A DNA stretch of 64,000 nucleotides from Coenobita brevimanus (lineage: Eukaryota > Arthropoda > Malacostraca > Decapoda > Coenobitidae): assembly GCA_032717465.1 (NCBI GenBank), contig CM064690.1:28728153-28792152 (forward strand). Reading direction: 5' to 3'. A program made the position numbers and the translations under genes. The notes under the pieces were generated by a model, which saw nothing but the letters and a program-made list of their open reading frames with translations, ran no database searches and was not told where the DNA came from. Below are positions 45,201 to 56,959 of the stretch, one piece after another; the first letter of the stretch is position 1; each line of letters starts with the position of its first letter.

Positions 45201-48200
45201 AAAAATGTGCATCATGAGGCACCAATACAGTAAGACCTCACTATAATGGACTAATTGAGCCCCAACCATTCCGGAAGAAGTGAAATTCCGATAAGAGCGA
45301 CATCTGGACTTTCCCCTTCTATCCCGGACTTTTTCGGATTTATCAGACATTAGTCCGGATCGCACAAACAGTTTTTAAACTTTTCACTACCATTGCCATA
45401 CTGTACTGTATTATACTTTCACTACAATAATCAAATGGTATGATATATAAAATAATACTGTACTGTGCACTGATAAGCATGTCTTTTATTTACCTTATAG
45501 TGGTGAACATAGCTGAAGTGGTCAGGCAGTCCGGACTCCTTTTGGCTTTATCTAACTTTTTCCGATATATATGAATTTAGTCTGGTAGCTCCCCAATTCT
45601 GATAAAAGCAAATTCCGGTCTATTGAAGTCCATTATATCAAGGTTTTACTGTATATACATTGAAATTACACACCTTTCACAGTCTCTGGTTATCATCCTA
45701 ATTACTGTAGTACCAGTACTGCAGTATGTGGACTACATGAATGAGTGTGATAAATGTGTACAGAGGCATCAGTGTTCCTAGAAGCTTCAAATAATGTGTT
45801 GGGTACTGTTGACCATATATAGAGCAAGCAGAGGATTTAAGGCACAGGCCTAAGGATACATATGATGATTGATAGGAAGTTGATGAGTTTTAGGATATAT
45901 ATTGAAGTGATTGTTGTACAATAAGCATATACACCTAATAGTATAAACAAAAGTGTAATTGTACAGTCATAACTTGTGACCTCCAGTCTTTTGAATGCAT
46001 TCTCCAGGCATTTCTGAATGAATGAATCTTGAATATTTGCTTTCTTATTCAGTTTTCTTTAGAATTCACAATTTTGTAGATTCTAAATTCAGTGTTATTG
46101 ATTTGTTTTTGTATTTCAAAAAATATTTTTCTTTTACTTCATGTTTTGTCTGTATTTTTATAATGAATTTCACATAGCTATACAATATTGTATAGTAACT
46201 ACAGTAATCTCCTGATTATCAGGACACTCCATATCCGGACAAGCCTTTGGCTCTATTATGTCAGATAATCGGGGGATTACTGTATTTGTGACAGCATTGC
46301 AAATATTCTTAACCCCGTGAATTGTCAGGTGAAAACATAAACATCACATGGTCGCCGGATGGACACACCATCGCAGTGGGCAACAAGGAGGATCTGGTGT
46401 CTTTTATTGATGTGCGAAGCCAGAAAATCAAATACGAGCAGCAGTTCAAGTTTGAGGTGAACGAACTGTCCTGGAACAACACCAACGACCTCTTCTACCT
46501 CACCAATGCACAGAGTGGCCAGGGATACATCCACATTTACAAGTTAGTTCCAGTATGATGAGATGGAGCCACTTCTCAACATTCTCTCTCTCTGTTTATG
46601 GATCCTGTCTTACTCTGTCTTTGGATGGGAAAGAGATTCAGGATGATGATGATGATGACAGTGTTGTAGCCTCGGCTGTCAGACTGAAATTTAATCCCTT
46701 CTACAGTTCATACACAGTGATCATGCGGTAAAACCCTGTGATCAACAAGGGCTATGGCTAATGTGGTTAATGTCATAAAGATAGCAGTAGATTTTCTGGT
46801 CAGGTAAAATGTTAGTAGCAACATAGAAGGGCCTCATACCCATAAATGTTTTGGACTTTAGTAGCCTAGCCTTTGGGTCTCCGTGCTGCAAATGGAGTGA
46901 TATGGGCTTGGCTGTAATCATTTTACAGTACTGTTTTTTATACTCTGTTGATGCTGTAAAGGCATGCCTTCACATAATGGCACCAGTATAACCAGATGAC
47001 TCCACAGCCTTGTTATACAAATGTCTCAGTGACTTCTTTATCCCGGAAAAAAGAAGGATGGGCTGCAAGAGAGCGGGCAGCTTAAACCTGCAGTCCACAA
47101 GGACATTTCTGATGAACCTTTGACCACAGTTACAGCAGGCAGTGCTTATCGGTACTTTTGATAGTTATTTGTGACACCACTGATACTACTACATTTCACA
47201 GTTACCCCGAGATGGAGCTGGTCCATGCCATCCATGCCCATCCTGGCAACTGCATCTGCATCAAGTTTGAGCCACACTGGCGCTACTTTGCCACTGGGTC
47301 TGCTGATGCCCTTGTCTCCATCTGGGATGCCGAGGAGCTGTACTGTAAGAGGACACTGCCCAGGTATGTATTGAAGGCCATGATATACTTATGTCCATGT
47401 TATGTCACCTTTTTTTATGCTGCGGTATTTCTTTTATTAAGTTGCCCATAAATTGCAGAAAAATTCCTGGGTGGAATTCCTTTGCCACCTTTAAAGCATA
47501 TTTGGCAGTTTCCCCCTGTTTGCAGCACCAGGCTGCCAATTATATAGAGGTTGTGATATTCCAGAAAACAGCCTGTCAACCTGAGGTGCATTTAGGAAAA
47601 AATGTGCATAGGGCTAGGTCTGTGAAATGGAGCTGGGACTGTGGGGATTTGAATGATGTGTGAGTAATTTTTTAGCCCCTTTCATTGGACATGTTGACAT
47701 TTCTATCACTTTCAGGCTTTCTTGTTTTTTTAATCCTATCTCATCCCGACCTAAGTGGGGAAAAAGTTGTGAATGATGATGATGTAATGATAGCAATTTT
47801 TGAAAATCAGAAGGAAGAAATCTAAGGGCCAGCTTACTTTCTTTTCAGTTGTTTGCCAGTGATCTCTTGTGTAAGGGAGGCCCTGGTGCTGAAGGCATGT
47901 GATCCTCTGGTGATACAGCCGTGGGAAGCAACTTGATTTTGAGTGATTTGCTGTTCTGTATATTGCTTTCATTGCATGAAACAGTCAATATTACATATAA
48001 GAGTGGTATTTTTTAAATATAACTTCAGTGTTGTAATGTTGGACTTTTAGGTCCCCAGTTTTCCTCCATTTTTTAATTACCATATAATATTTATAGATTT
48101 TCTGACTGAACCTTGGCTATTCCCTGATTCAGCATCAAGTTCATTAAACATCATGTTCATTAAGCAAGACTTGCAGAATATGTAAAGAAATTGGTTTGAA

Positions 48201-49869
48201 TCACCAGAAAAACTAGTTCATGGCATGTGCTGCTACAGATATTCAGTGTCATCCAGTTTACTGAATGTGGTGTTTGCAAAGTCACTGTAAATACTGTAAC
48301 AGTGAAAGAATACATTGTGATGGGGAGCCAAGATTAATTATGTGAATGATGTGTGAGGCATTGTGTGGATGTGCTGTTTTTCATTTCCACTTCCATGCGG
48401 TGTACTGAATGTGGCGTGTGCAATGTAAGTATGAATATCATCATTCCTAATTCCTTACATGAGGTTGGGAGGGCCAGGGCAAGTTTGTACAGTATTTTAT
48501 AAGAAATGTTTGAAGCAGAATGTTTACAGTATGGTACTTATTAGACTTAGTAAGATTGCATTTTGTCCTGCCCCCAGACTGGAGTGGCCAGTGCGCACAC
48601 TAAGCTTCTCCTACGATGGTCAGCTGTTGGCATCAGGGAGTGAGGACCTGAACATTGACATCGCACACGTGGAGAGTGGGGAGCAGGTGGCACACATCAG
48701 CATTGCCAACCCCACCTTCACCCTGGCATGGGTTGGTACTCTCACAGTTGTAAGGTTGAGGAACACAATTCGTTGCTTATTCATCCCAGTCATGTAAATT
48801 AAGTTGCACCACTCCCCACCACAAGAAGGAAAAGGGTCGTATTTCTACTCCTTTGGGAGATTTTGTAGCACCTCTTGCTGTTATTTATTCTGACTGTCAT
48901 CTCTTTTTACCTTCTTGTTCATTGATACTGGAGCAGTGTAAATAAAAACAGTATGGTGTAATTGTGTGTTCGTTGGTTTTTGATGACTCCAACATGCTTG
49001 CATGCATCGGCCTTGGTCACCAAATAGTGGCTTTCCATGCTGCTCGATCTCTGGCAGCATCCTCATTCAGTCCTTTATCCCTAAGGTCACATTCAATGAC
49101 CTCGTCCCAGGTCTTTTTGGTCTACCTCTCATAACCCTACCCCTAACATTAGCACTTCTCACTTTTTGCATCCAGTTATCATCCCCCATTCTCTTCACAT
49201 GCCCAAACCATCTCAATCTACCACTCCTCATCACAGCACCAATACACTCCAGTCTCATCCTACCCCTTAAAATATAATAAATTGCTGAAGACAGAGGTGC
49301 TGCGAAATCTCCTGTGCTACCAATAACACATCCCCACAAATGAACAATTTTCCAACACCACACAATACCTAAGTAACATCCTCCTTCACCCAGCTCTGCA
49401 CTTCATAAACATATACAGTACACAGACTCATAACCACCACAACTGTCCAAGACCTCCAGCCAAACATTACCCACCAGACACCTCCACCATTTGAATTTCA
49501 TATGACAGTAACCAGTATGTACTCCTTTAATGTTCCAGCCATCCTGTAGGGATTGACTATTGCCATTTACAGTGAATTAAAAGAGAAAAAAAATGTGCAA
49601 ATGGTTGCACCTGTAAGGTGAAGCCATGATTCTGGAGACCTGAATGACTTTTCCCTTGTTATGGGGACCCATCCTCACTGCATCCTTTGTTTGGAAAAAA
49701 GGTCAAAATGATTGATATCTTACCTCACTCTTATTAATCTGACTCTGTTTTTCTCTCCCAGCATCCACGCCACTTCTTGCTCGCATATGCCTGTGATGAC
49801 AAGGATGACCGAGATCGTGACCGTGATGCCGGGACAGTCAAGCTGTGGGGTCTGGGTGAGCGCACTTGA
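42205..49869 (+). CDS. THOC3: THO complex subunit 3 (TEX1), WD40 protein, 325 aa
   Basis: Coding exons are 42205-42387, 44355-44511, 46329-46542, 47202-47363, 48578-48731 and 49762-49869. Phases match throughout and the total is 978 nt ending in TGA. THOC3 is a beta-propeller subunit of the THO part of the TREX complex, which couples transcription and splicing to nuclear mRNA export. Clear WD40 signatures are GHNSKVHTIGW, LASGSYDK, KGHGDSVDQLCWHP, SGDKTVRIWD, GENINITWSPDGHTIAVGNK, CICIKFEPHWRYFATGSAD, LEWPVRTLSFSYDG and AYACDDKDD...GTVKLWGL, in the same order as human THOC3. The N-terminus is shorter than human (351 aa) because it lacks the Gly/Ser-rich leader. ATG 42205 is preceded by GC-rich sequence. 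Intron 1 starts with a DNA-transposon insertion about 25 bp after the donor, and introns 2 and 5 hold LINE and pogo-like elements. Confidence 0.95.
42413..43015. mobile_element. TTAA-flanked TIR DNA element in THOC3 intron 1
   Basis: Left end TTAA-GGCCGGCTCACACGAGC (42409-42429) and right end GCTCGTGTGAACTTGCC-TTAA (to 43019) are inverted repeats flanked by TTAA, as in piggyBac-type insertions. A third matching end, GGCCGCGATTTAGCTCGTGT (42613-42632, running into GAACAGGCC), pairs even better with the left end over 31 bases and would define a 233-bp element (42411-42643). No transposase. Confidence 0.65.
43346..43363. repeat. Poly-C tract
   Basis: Run of about 13-14 C inside THOC3 intron 1. 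Confidence 0.9.
44550..44875 (+). mobile_element. Internally deleted RTE-like LINE retaining both ends
   Basis: 5' part: GGGGGTTTTCAAGAATACTCC, GTCGTAAAAGGCGACTAAAAG and GGTTAGTGCCCCTCC, then an ATG frame with DLVMSTWNVRGAS, the start of an APE-type endonuclease. This fuses directly to GDRATWRRFVCGHPKRD and the 3' block GGCGTCTGGCAATAGATAGA. Endonuclease and reverse transcriptase between are gone, yet the frame continues across the join to a TGA at 44831-44833. In THOC3 intron 2. Confidence 0.88.
45228..45651. mobile_element. Pogo/Tigger-like MITE, 424 bp, TA flanks
   Basis: Collinear with 35020-35448: CAGTAAGACCTCACTATAAT at the left, CATTATATCAAGGTTTTACTG at the right, TA on both sides. 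Shared internal strings include TATCAGACATTAGTCCGGAT and GGTGAACATAGCTGAAGTGG. Same orientation as the first copy. Confidence 0.85.
46202..46282. mobile_element. 81-bp palindromic MITE
   Basis: CAGTAATCTCCTGATTATC at the left pairs with GATAATCGGGGGATTACTG at the right (17 of 19 bases), flanked by TA. The transcript would fold into a hairpin. It lies 47 bp before the THOC3 exon 3 acceptor. Confidence 0.8.
46965..47130 (-). repeat. Dispersed repeat family C, reverse copy
   Basis: ATAATGGCACCAGTATAACC, GGGCTGCAAGAGAGCGGGCA and TTAAACCTGCAGTCCAC correspond to the 5425 copy. It ends about 70 bp before THOC3 exon 4. Confidence 0.65.
48985..49270 (-). mobile_element. LINE type 2, 3' fragment in THOC3 intron 5
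   Basis: Minus strand encodes GRLRWFGHVKRMGDDNWM and VRGRVMRGRPKRPGT, then the 3' block GATGCATGCAAGCATGTTGG shared with 1612-1745. Frames are partly broken. Confidence 0.82.
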
Positions 49870-50037
49870 GAGCAGTAGTGTAGGATAGCCATCTTCATTT
49901 ACTAGGGAGTGTTGTGGTAGAGTCGGAGGCCTGTATTCTTGTTAGTTAAACCTTTAAATCCAATGATATATTTTAAAATTTTTGTTTTAGTACTTAGGGT
50001 AGGATAAACTTCAGGTGACCAAAATCTGGCTGTAGCA

Positions 50038-50045
50038 AGAATAAA
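50038..50045 (+). terminator. Possible THOC3 poly-A signal
   Basis: AATAAA lies in GCAAGAATAAAATAC about 170 bases after the THOC3 stop. It is inside a copy of the dispersed family marked by CCTTTAAATCCAATGATAT, so it may be a property of the repeat. Confidence 0.3.
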
Positions 50046-52059
50046 ATACAAAATATGTCATTGAATTGAAAGGGTTGAGGAGCCTGTCTAGCATCTGTTC
50101 CTTCACAATTTATCTTCCTGCCACATCTTAATATTCTCTTTGTATGCTATTATCTGCCCAATAACGTCATAGTTTGCAGAAAGAATGTAAAGAGAGTATT
50201 AATGAACCAGATGCAGATATGAACTGGTAAAGGTGAGGTGCTGTAGAATCTTAGTTAACGAGAATACATGTCTGCATACCCATATTTGATGTGATAAGGG
50301 GAAGGGCAACACAGACTAGCAAGAAAGTGAAGACTGTGCAGAGTTGAAGGATAGAATAATGGGAGAAGAGAAGTAGATTTGTGGAGATTAGGAGAAGTGA
50401 ATAAAAAGATGATCAAGATTGGTACAGGAAGACTGGATGAAAACTCTGATAAAAGAAATGTAATACTGTAGTATTTTGAGATTAAGTAATGTGGGTCAGG
50501 AACTTGCTTTAGCTTATAGGCAGAGAAAGTGAGAAAGAGAGATGAAGGAAGTAATGAATTGAAACTGTTTATTGCAAGACAAAGCAGAAGAAAGGAAAGC
50601 AAAATTTAAGGCTGAAAGGTAGTAGTTTGAATATGTGATATGTTTTCAAGTAACCCAGGTCTGTCTGGCTGAGCAGACATGAAAAGTACAGTAAAAGAAT
50701 AGAAGTCAAGACATTTTGTATTTGTAATGAAGGAATTTAATATATCTTATGTAGCTTTTTATGTCATGCAGTATTCCAAATTCCTGTTGTAAATAATCCA
50801 TATTTATTGAAAATGAGTCATTAGGAATACTGTGGCTTGTATTTAAACAGTTTAAAAATCTTAAAGATATGAAAAATCTGTGTAATCACAAATTTGCAGT
50901 AGACACCCAACATTGCATCCTACCTTTGCACTGATTGTTATTGGTAATCTTTGGCAGTATATATGCACTAGTCTGCAAAGCTGTTGTTCACTGTTAGCAA
51001 GTAGCATGTCATATGCATACCATAAGTCAGATTTGCGATACACCTCCGCTCATTATTATGGGTATCATTAGAGGAAAAAATCCGTTTGAATGTTACATCA
51101 ATGAGGGGAGAGAAGAGAAAGAGGATGAAGAGTGAGTGGTAGAGTAAAAGAAGTTAGGAAAGAAACTTTTTGAGCCGGAGTGGTTAGATATAGCCTGCAT
51201 TAAGCTCTTCACAACAAGCATTGTTTTGTGAGCTAAGTGAAATTATTTAGAGACATGGAGTTAAGAATGCCCTTGGACTGATGGAGGATTATGAATACCT
51301 TAGGGGAGGGGGCTGATGGCAGCAGACTTCTGTATTTGAGCAGTTCTTATAATAAGCTTGATAATTGTACCAAAATATCACAACCTTGTCCCTGGAAGTG
51401 AGACTGTACATTAGGGCAACTTGCAGATCAGCTTTATGCAGTAGTAATGGTACTGTAAAGGGCAAAATTTCTGTGCCAATTGTGGATTTAATACTAAATA
51501 GTATTAAAAAAAAGGGCGTTACATATAGTGAGGCCTTACTTGCCATCTACTGGGTGTCTGCTGTATATTTTTGGGTGATTGTTGTGATTATGTACATTTA
51601 GGACCATTTGCCATTTGCTATTAAATATTTGTAAAGTTGTGTTATTTTGATAACCCTATGGTAGTATGCCATCATTATTATCTTTACCTTTTCCTACCAA
51701 AGGATAGGGTGAGGTAGGATCCATAGACAAGGAAAGGGAAGGTACAATGGTGGGAGATCTGTCAGGAGGATATCCAGTGAAATGAGCCACAAATCATTCA
51801 CAGTACTGGTAAGTGATCTGTGGTATTTGTAAGGAAGTAGTACTACAGAAGCTGATATATCACAGAGATAACTAGGTATTTAATCAGGTTTTGAAAGTTT
51901 TGACTTGTATTTGTTATGCCCAGTATAAAAGCACCCACATCCAGGATGGGTTTTAGCTTTTCATTTATTTTTTTCCATGCACCACACTGTTTCTTATGTT
52001 ACTCTTATTGTGCCATGCATCATTTATTGCTTGTTCTTGACCCTGTTTTGTTGTTGTTG

Positions 52060-52235
52060 TGGACATGAATCTGGTGGACTACTGGTTAAGTTGTCCTTCT
52101 TATGTAGTCCAACATCTTTCTTTCTGAAGGGAGGGATGAAGTTGAGGGACACTTGTTTAACAGGTAAGCAGAGCTGCCTGGTTGTATTAGTGCCAGAACA
52201 TGAAAACGTCCCTCTCCAGCACTGTGTGATGTGGG
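52060..52235 (+). repeat. Dispersed repeat family C, forward copy
   Basis: ATCTGGTGGACTACTGGTTA, TAGTCCAACATCTTTCTTTC and GCCTGGTTGTATTAGTGCCA correspond to the other forward copies, though degenerate. Confidence 0.55.
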
Positions 52236-53700
52236 AAATTGAGATTAGATGGTACAGTAATGTTGATAGTGTATGCAGGATTGGAGATTGGGATGGAAAG
52301 AGGGATTGAAGATGAGCTGAGATAAAGTTGCATGGGTAGATCAAGACTGTGAGCAGCATAGACAGCTGGGGTTTGGGAGTTTATGTAGTATTTGGGTGGA
52401 ATGATAGACTGCAGCTGGATTAGGATATAATACAGAACAAATGGTAGAGGGATATGGTTGTCGAGTACCGTAGCTTGCAGCAGTTTGGGATAGAGTAATG
52501 AGTTTTACTCTGCTCGGGAATAAAGTATGTTGGAGTGGCAGATCATGAACAAAATTGAGAATTGTGTTCATAAATTGGCCAAACTAACGTTATTAAGTGA
52601 GTTTTGGACAGAACACGAAGAAAAAGGATATACCGTACAAGGTTTCAAAGTACTTGCAGGAAATAAGATTGAGGTGTAATGATGGGTTGTACATATCTGC
52701 TCGAACTGCAGGAGTGACCTGTTCAGAGGTAGAGTGATACGTAGAATTACCTTTCCTCATGCTGGAAGAGTATGAATGAAGTATCGGTAACTGCTGAAGT
52801 GTATTGTCCGTTTAGTATGTGTATCGGAGTCTGTATGTCATTTGTAGAACTAGAAGAGTTCAAATGTACACATACTTGAATGGATATATCAACAGCACCC
52901 AGTTTAAATGTCCATCATTGATTGGGTTTGGACTCAAGACTTGTGCATAGAGAGTACGTACAAGTACAGTACAATATTATGATGGAGAAGCAGCTGGGTT
53001 GAGAAGTACAGGTTGTCCTCATTTAAAGTTATTTTTAAAGTTGATTCATTATTAAATTATTGATGAGTCAGCACCTTTTCTTCACTGGGAGTTACTTGTG
53101 ATTCATTATGGTGTTGGAAGAAAGATAGGACTTTTGTGCATTTACAGTATTTCGTCGGTCATGGACCAAGAATATGTCTTGGAATTGTTTCACTTAAGGT
53201 ATTGTTTTGTCTGCACAATTCATAGACTAAGAGTCGTAGTACAAGTGACTTGCAGGTTTCTCAGTGCATCTTTCTTAGCAATTTAGTCTTCATTTACACT
53301 TCAGAATCAACACATGGATGCTCTTGATGCAATCTGTTTTGATATTAAGGCAATATAAATAACGTTAAAAAGGTTAAGGTGAAATATCCATGTTTTATCA
53401 AAGAAGAGATTATTGCGTCGAGTATGGATTTAACTCCTTCATTCTGATGATGCCTTCCCATTTTATTTTTGCTTTCTATTAACGTTTTAATCCTGTTTAA
53501 AACTTTTGAAAACTGTTAATAAAGGTAATATCTAACCCCCCGAGTCTGAATAGTCAGTCTGAAGGTAAGTAGAGGTGTGGAGGCAAAAAAAAATTAATAG
53601 CCACATCATTGGAGTGAAGAGGTTGTAGTGACTGAGTACTGTAGGAAAATGATTTTGGGAGGAATGGTCGACTGCAGGAGAATGGGAAAAAGTTGTTTGA

Positions 53701-53745
53701 ATTTTATTTATTTATTTATTTTTATTTTTATTTTTATTTTTTTTT
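53701..53745. repeat. (TTTA)n/(TTTTA)n A/T repeat
   Basis: Directly readable. Confidence 0.9.
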
Positions 53746-53817
53746 GTATGATGAGAGGGAGATGATAAATGTCAGAAGTTTGGGTAGCTATTATAAGTTT
53801 GCTGCTTGAGTTAAAAC

Positions 53818-53818
<1 letters not shown>

Positions 53819-53876
<58 letters not shown>
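53819..53876. repeat. (CT)n microsatellite
   Basis: About 28 CT units, directly readable. Confidence 0.97.
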
Positions 53877-53878
<2 letters not shown>

Positions 53879-53904
53879 GCAGTCCTTCATTCCCACTAAG
53901 TTTT

Positions 53905-54243
53905 TTAATTTGCATCATGATCATCATCATCCTTTTCCTTCCTCCATTTTTCTTCATTTTCATAATCATGTTCTTCCCCTGCAGGACAAAGGTTTCTCCC
54001 AACTTTCTCCAGTGCTTGTAAGACATTCGTTGTTTTCCACCCGTCATTTTTACTAAGTTCATCCGACCCTCTGCATCTTTGCCCACATCTTCCTTTTACA
54101 CCCCTTCTTGCAAAACGTAAATGAACAAGGATAACATTTTGCAAACATTTCCCCCAGACAATACACGTCCCCATCCATTTACAATGTAAGGAGCATTGCC
54201 AATGAAGGATCATAACAAATTTACAGGATAAGCAGGTTTCCAT
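53905..54243 (-). CDS. Unclassified 112-codon frame with Cys/His-rich N-terminus
   Basis: An uninterrupted minus-strand frame starts METCLSCKFV and has a dense run of Cys and His in its first 35 residues (two C-x2-C-like pairs plus HWQC and HC), then a basic segment (RRGVKGRCGQRCRG), then an acidic tail made by a (GAT)-rich stretch. The composition resembles a small zinc-binding module, but I cannot place it in a family. No splice partners were found. It sits beside a (CT)n microsatellite and may be a fragment of a mobile element or chance. Confidence 0.25.
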   Translation of the reverse strand: METCLSCKFVMILHWQCSLHCKWMGTCIVWGKCLQNVILVHLRFARRGVKGRCGQRCRGSDELSKNDGWKTTNVLQALEKVGRNLCPAGEEHDYENEEKWRKEKDDDDHDAN

Positions 54244-54614
54244 AATTTAACTATTGCCAGTTGTAATTTCCTATTTTATCACTGACATTCACTCTGATTT
54301 TATTGTGAAGTGTTGGGTTGCTGTATGAGTGACGATCAAAAAATATATTGCAATTTTATACTCGTAATCTTAAGAACAGAGGGAGTTTATAAATAGGGAC
54401 CCTGATCCCTATTTCATTTCAAAATACAAACGGACTACAGTTACAGTAAACAAATGTTGCTCGGTGGTGTTTCGACTACTGGTATTTCGCCTGCAAGCTT
54501 ATAATTCTTTCATATCCTACCGTATCTTTCGATCGGCCTCTCCTTGTGCTTCCAGCTCATAAAAAAAGGTAAGAAGCAAACTCCGTCACGTATTTAGAAG
54601 TTAGTAAACAACCG

Positions 54615-54732
54615 TATCAAGTCGTCGTCATTAAAGTTTACCAGTGGTCAAGTAACCTCACTAATACTACGTTATCAAGTCTTCGTCATTAAAGTTTACC
54701 AGTGATGTCAAGTAACCTCACTAATACTACGT
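54615..54732. repeat. Tandem duplication, 58-60 bp unit
   Basis: Two near-identical units: TATCAAGTCGTCGTCATTAA... (54615) and TATCAAGTCTTCGTCATTAA... (54673), both ending CTAATACTACGT. High identity suggests a recent event. Confidence 0.93.
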
Positions 54733-54739
54733 TAACCCA

Positions 54740-56286
54740 GCTAAGAGAAAAAGCTGAGCAGATTTCCCAAAACAACTAGGAACTTTTCATAAATAAACGT
54801 GTATGGTTACCGTTCAGCACTCAAATACTTCCATATAACAAGTGAGTTCATAATTGCTACTTTGTATTTAGCGAGTCAAGTGGCCGTAGCATCTTGTAAG
54901 TAGCCGTGTTCAAGTCGACTTCCTTAGCAAACATGAGTGATAAATTCCGTGTTGGAGCCAGTCATCCTTACAGGGGGATAATTATGTACAGTCAGGGAGA
55001 TAAGTTTGTGCAGTGTAATCTTTTCTACTTTTCATTTTCATCTATTGGCTAATATTCCGTAGCTGAGTGACGCTTGGTGTGTTTTTCTGCCCATAAATGA
55101 GTCAGTGGTGTAATAAGTCAGGGAGGAGAGTGACGGACATGCCCTAATAGATATAGTGTGGTAATATGCGAACTTTTGTCCCAGACTGTACACGGGACTA
55201 AATATCGCGGCACGAAGGCGAATCATTGTGAACCATCGATGCTCACACGCCCTCTGCCAAATATGGTAACTTGTACTCTATTCCTTTTATTCATTTTCGT
55301 CATTTTTCCGCAATCCATGGTGAATGTGAATGCATGTATGACGTAAGAGGATAAACAGTCCGAGGTTTTTCGCATCTGGGGACGCAGAAATTGAGAATTG
55401 TTGAACAGAAGCGTCGTTGATAATATCTGGTGGGGTTATGTGCGGCTCCTCATCTGGCAACACCTTCATCAATATTCTTGGGTTTCTTATCGCTCGAGTT
55501 GCAAGCTGCAATGAAAATTTAAGGACGGGTTCATTCTTTTATTTGCGGAGGTGGCGTGTGTGTGCAGCGGGTGCATCTTTAACCCGGACCTTGAGCGAAT
55601 GCAAGTAAAAACAAAAAAAACAGGGTGTTGAGTGGCAAGTGCCGGGGGCGGGATGGTCTGTCGGCTCAGATGCACCCGTGCTTTTTAGTACTGTCTTGCC
55701 TCTGGCTGAACAATGCCCTTACGACCTGGCTACTTAAATTGCATTGTTTTCTCTTGCTTGGGAGTCACAACATACCAGTGAGGAAAGTTTGAAGATGGGT
55801 GATTAATTTGGAAAAGAGGTCTAAGAAAGAAGCAATAAAAATTACAGTACAGTATTACAATTTCTATTCTGATGGGAATATACAGCATAGTATAGTTGTT
55901 CAGAAGTGTTTGAAATTATATATTAGCTTAAGAACCAGCAATGCAAGATTTAACCTAATTTAGTATTATGTAAGATGCAATTCGCAAACAGAACTTTCCA
56001 CAAATCTAAACGACCTTGGTTCAGCTATTGACGTCCGGGAAAGGTGTAGGCCTCCCATGTACAATAGGCCTGACGGGGTTGGCTACGCTAGGCTTAAAGC
56101 TACCTGAGTTACACTACCTGTGGATTTTGTTTAATTAAGTGCTCAACAAACATTAGTTATATGGAGATTGTTTTAATGAAGTTAACGGTATCAACCTTTT
56201 CTCATATCACAGTGGTTATCTTAAGCTAGTGTTGTATTTGAGCCTAATTTTTTTCAATGAGATGACGTACTTTTTGTTGCTACAAC

Positions 56287-56326
<40 letters not shown>

Positions 56327-56950
56327 AGATGGTTTTATTCAGCTTAGAAAGTATTTATACTATGGGGTAAGATATATCCTTGATTTACCCTTTTCTCCTC
56401 TAGCTAGCTCCCCCAAATTTAATCGTTAGGAAACACGAAATATGAAATAAAATAACGTCCTTGGTTTAATTACGGCGAAGAACACGTATAATTGTAGTTG
56501 TTTTAGAGATAATTAAGATTTTTCAGATCGTAAATTAATCCAAACGAATAGGGAGAAAAAAATCCAGCTCAGACGTTGAAGAAAGGCGTAATTCCAGTAA
56601 TTACACGTTTTCAAGTTGTTCATTATTTAACCCGTTGTTGGCGGTGCAGCAACAAGTAGCGGTAGCATTGTTTTGTTACCGAGATATATACAAGGTCAGC
56701 CAGTACTCGGGAACATAATTACTCGCTGTTACTTCTGTGGTTACTGAGGACGGGTGCTACTGAGTGCGCGGGTACTTGCTGCTGAGAGGAAGTACAGAAT
56801 TATTTATGTTACTGATGCCTGTTATTATATGTGTGTTATTATCTACACTGTTAATATGTTACTAGTTGACATACCGTTATCTGTATCAGTCTATTTTGTG
56901 ATCTGTTCTTGTTATTGCAGTGTGTTTACCTCCAGTTATCCATCTTATAA
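54740..56950. other. Intergenic, no gene recognised
   Basis: CpG-richer patches at about 55190-55260 and 55540-55680 could mark a promoter. A (CA)n is at 56288-56326. Frame 55158-55346 ends with a hydrophobic stretch (FLLFIFVIFP), but no splice partner was found. Confidence 0.45.
56288..56326. repeat. (AC)n microsatellite
   Basis: About 19 AC units. Confidence 0.97.
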
Positions 56951-56959
56951 TTTCTGTAT

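Larger units (their letters stand above)
49870..53700. other. Intergenic downstream of THOC3, no gene recognised
   Basis: Family A copies at 49940-50085, 51170-51260 and 53430-53615, and family C at 52060-52235. Remaining sequence is AT-rich with frames of low complexity. No splice-consistent exon set found. Confidence 0.55.
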
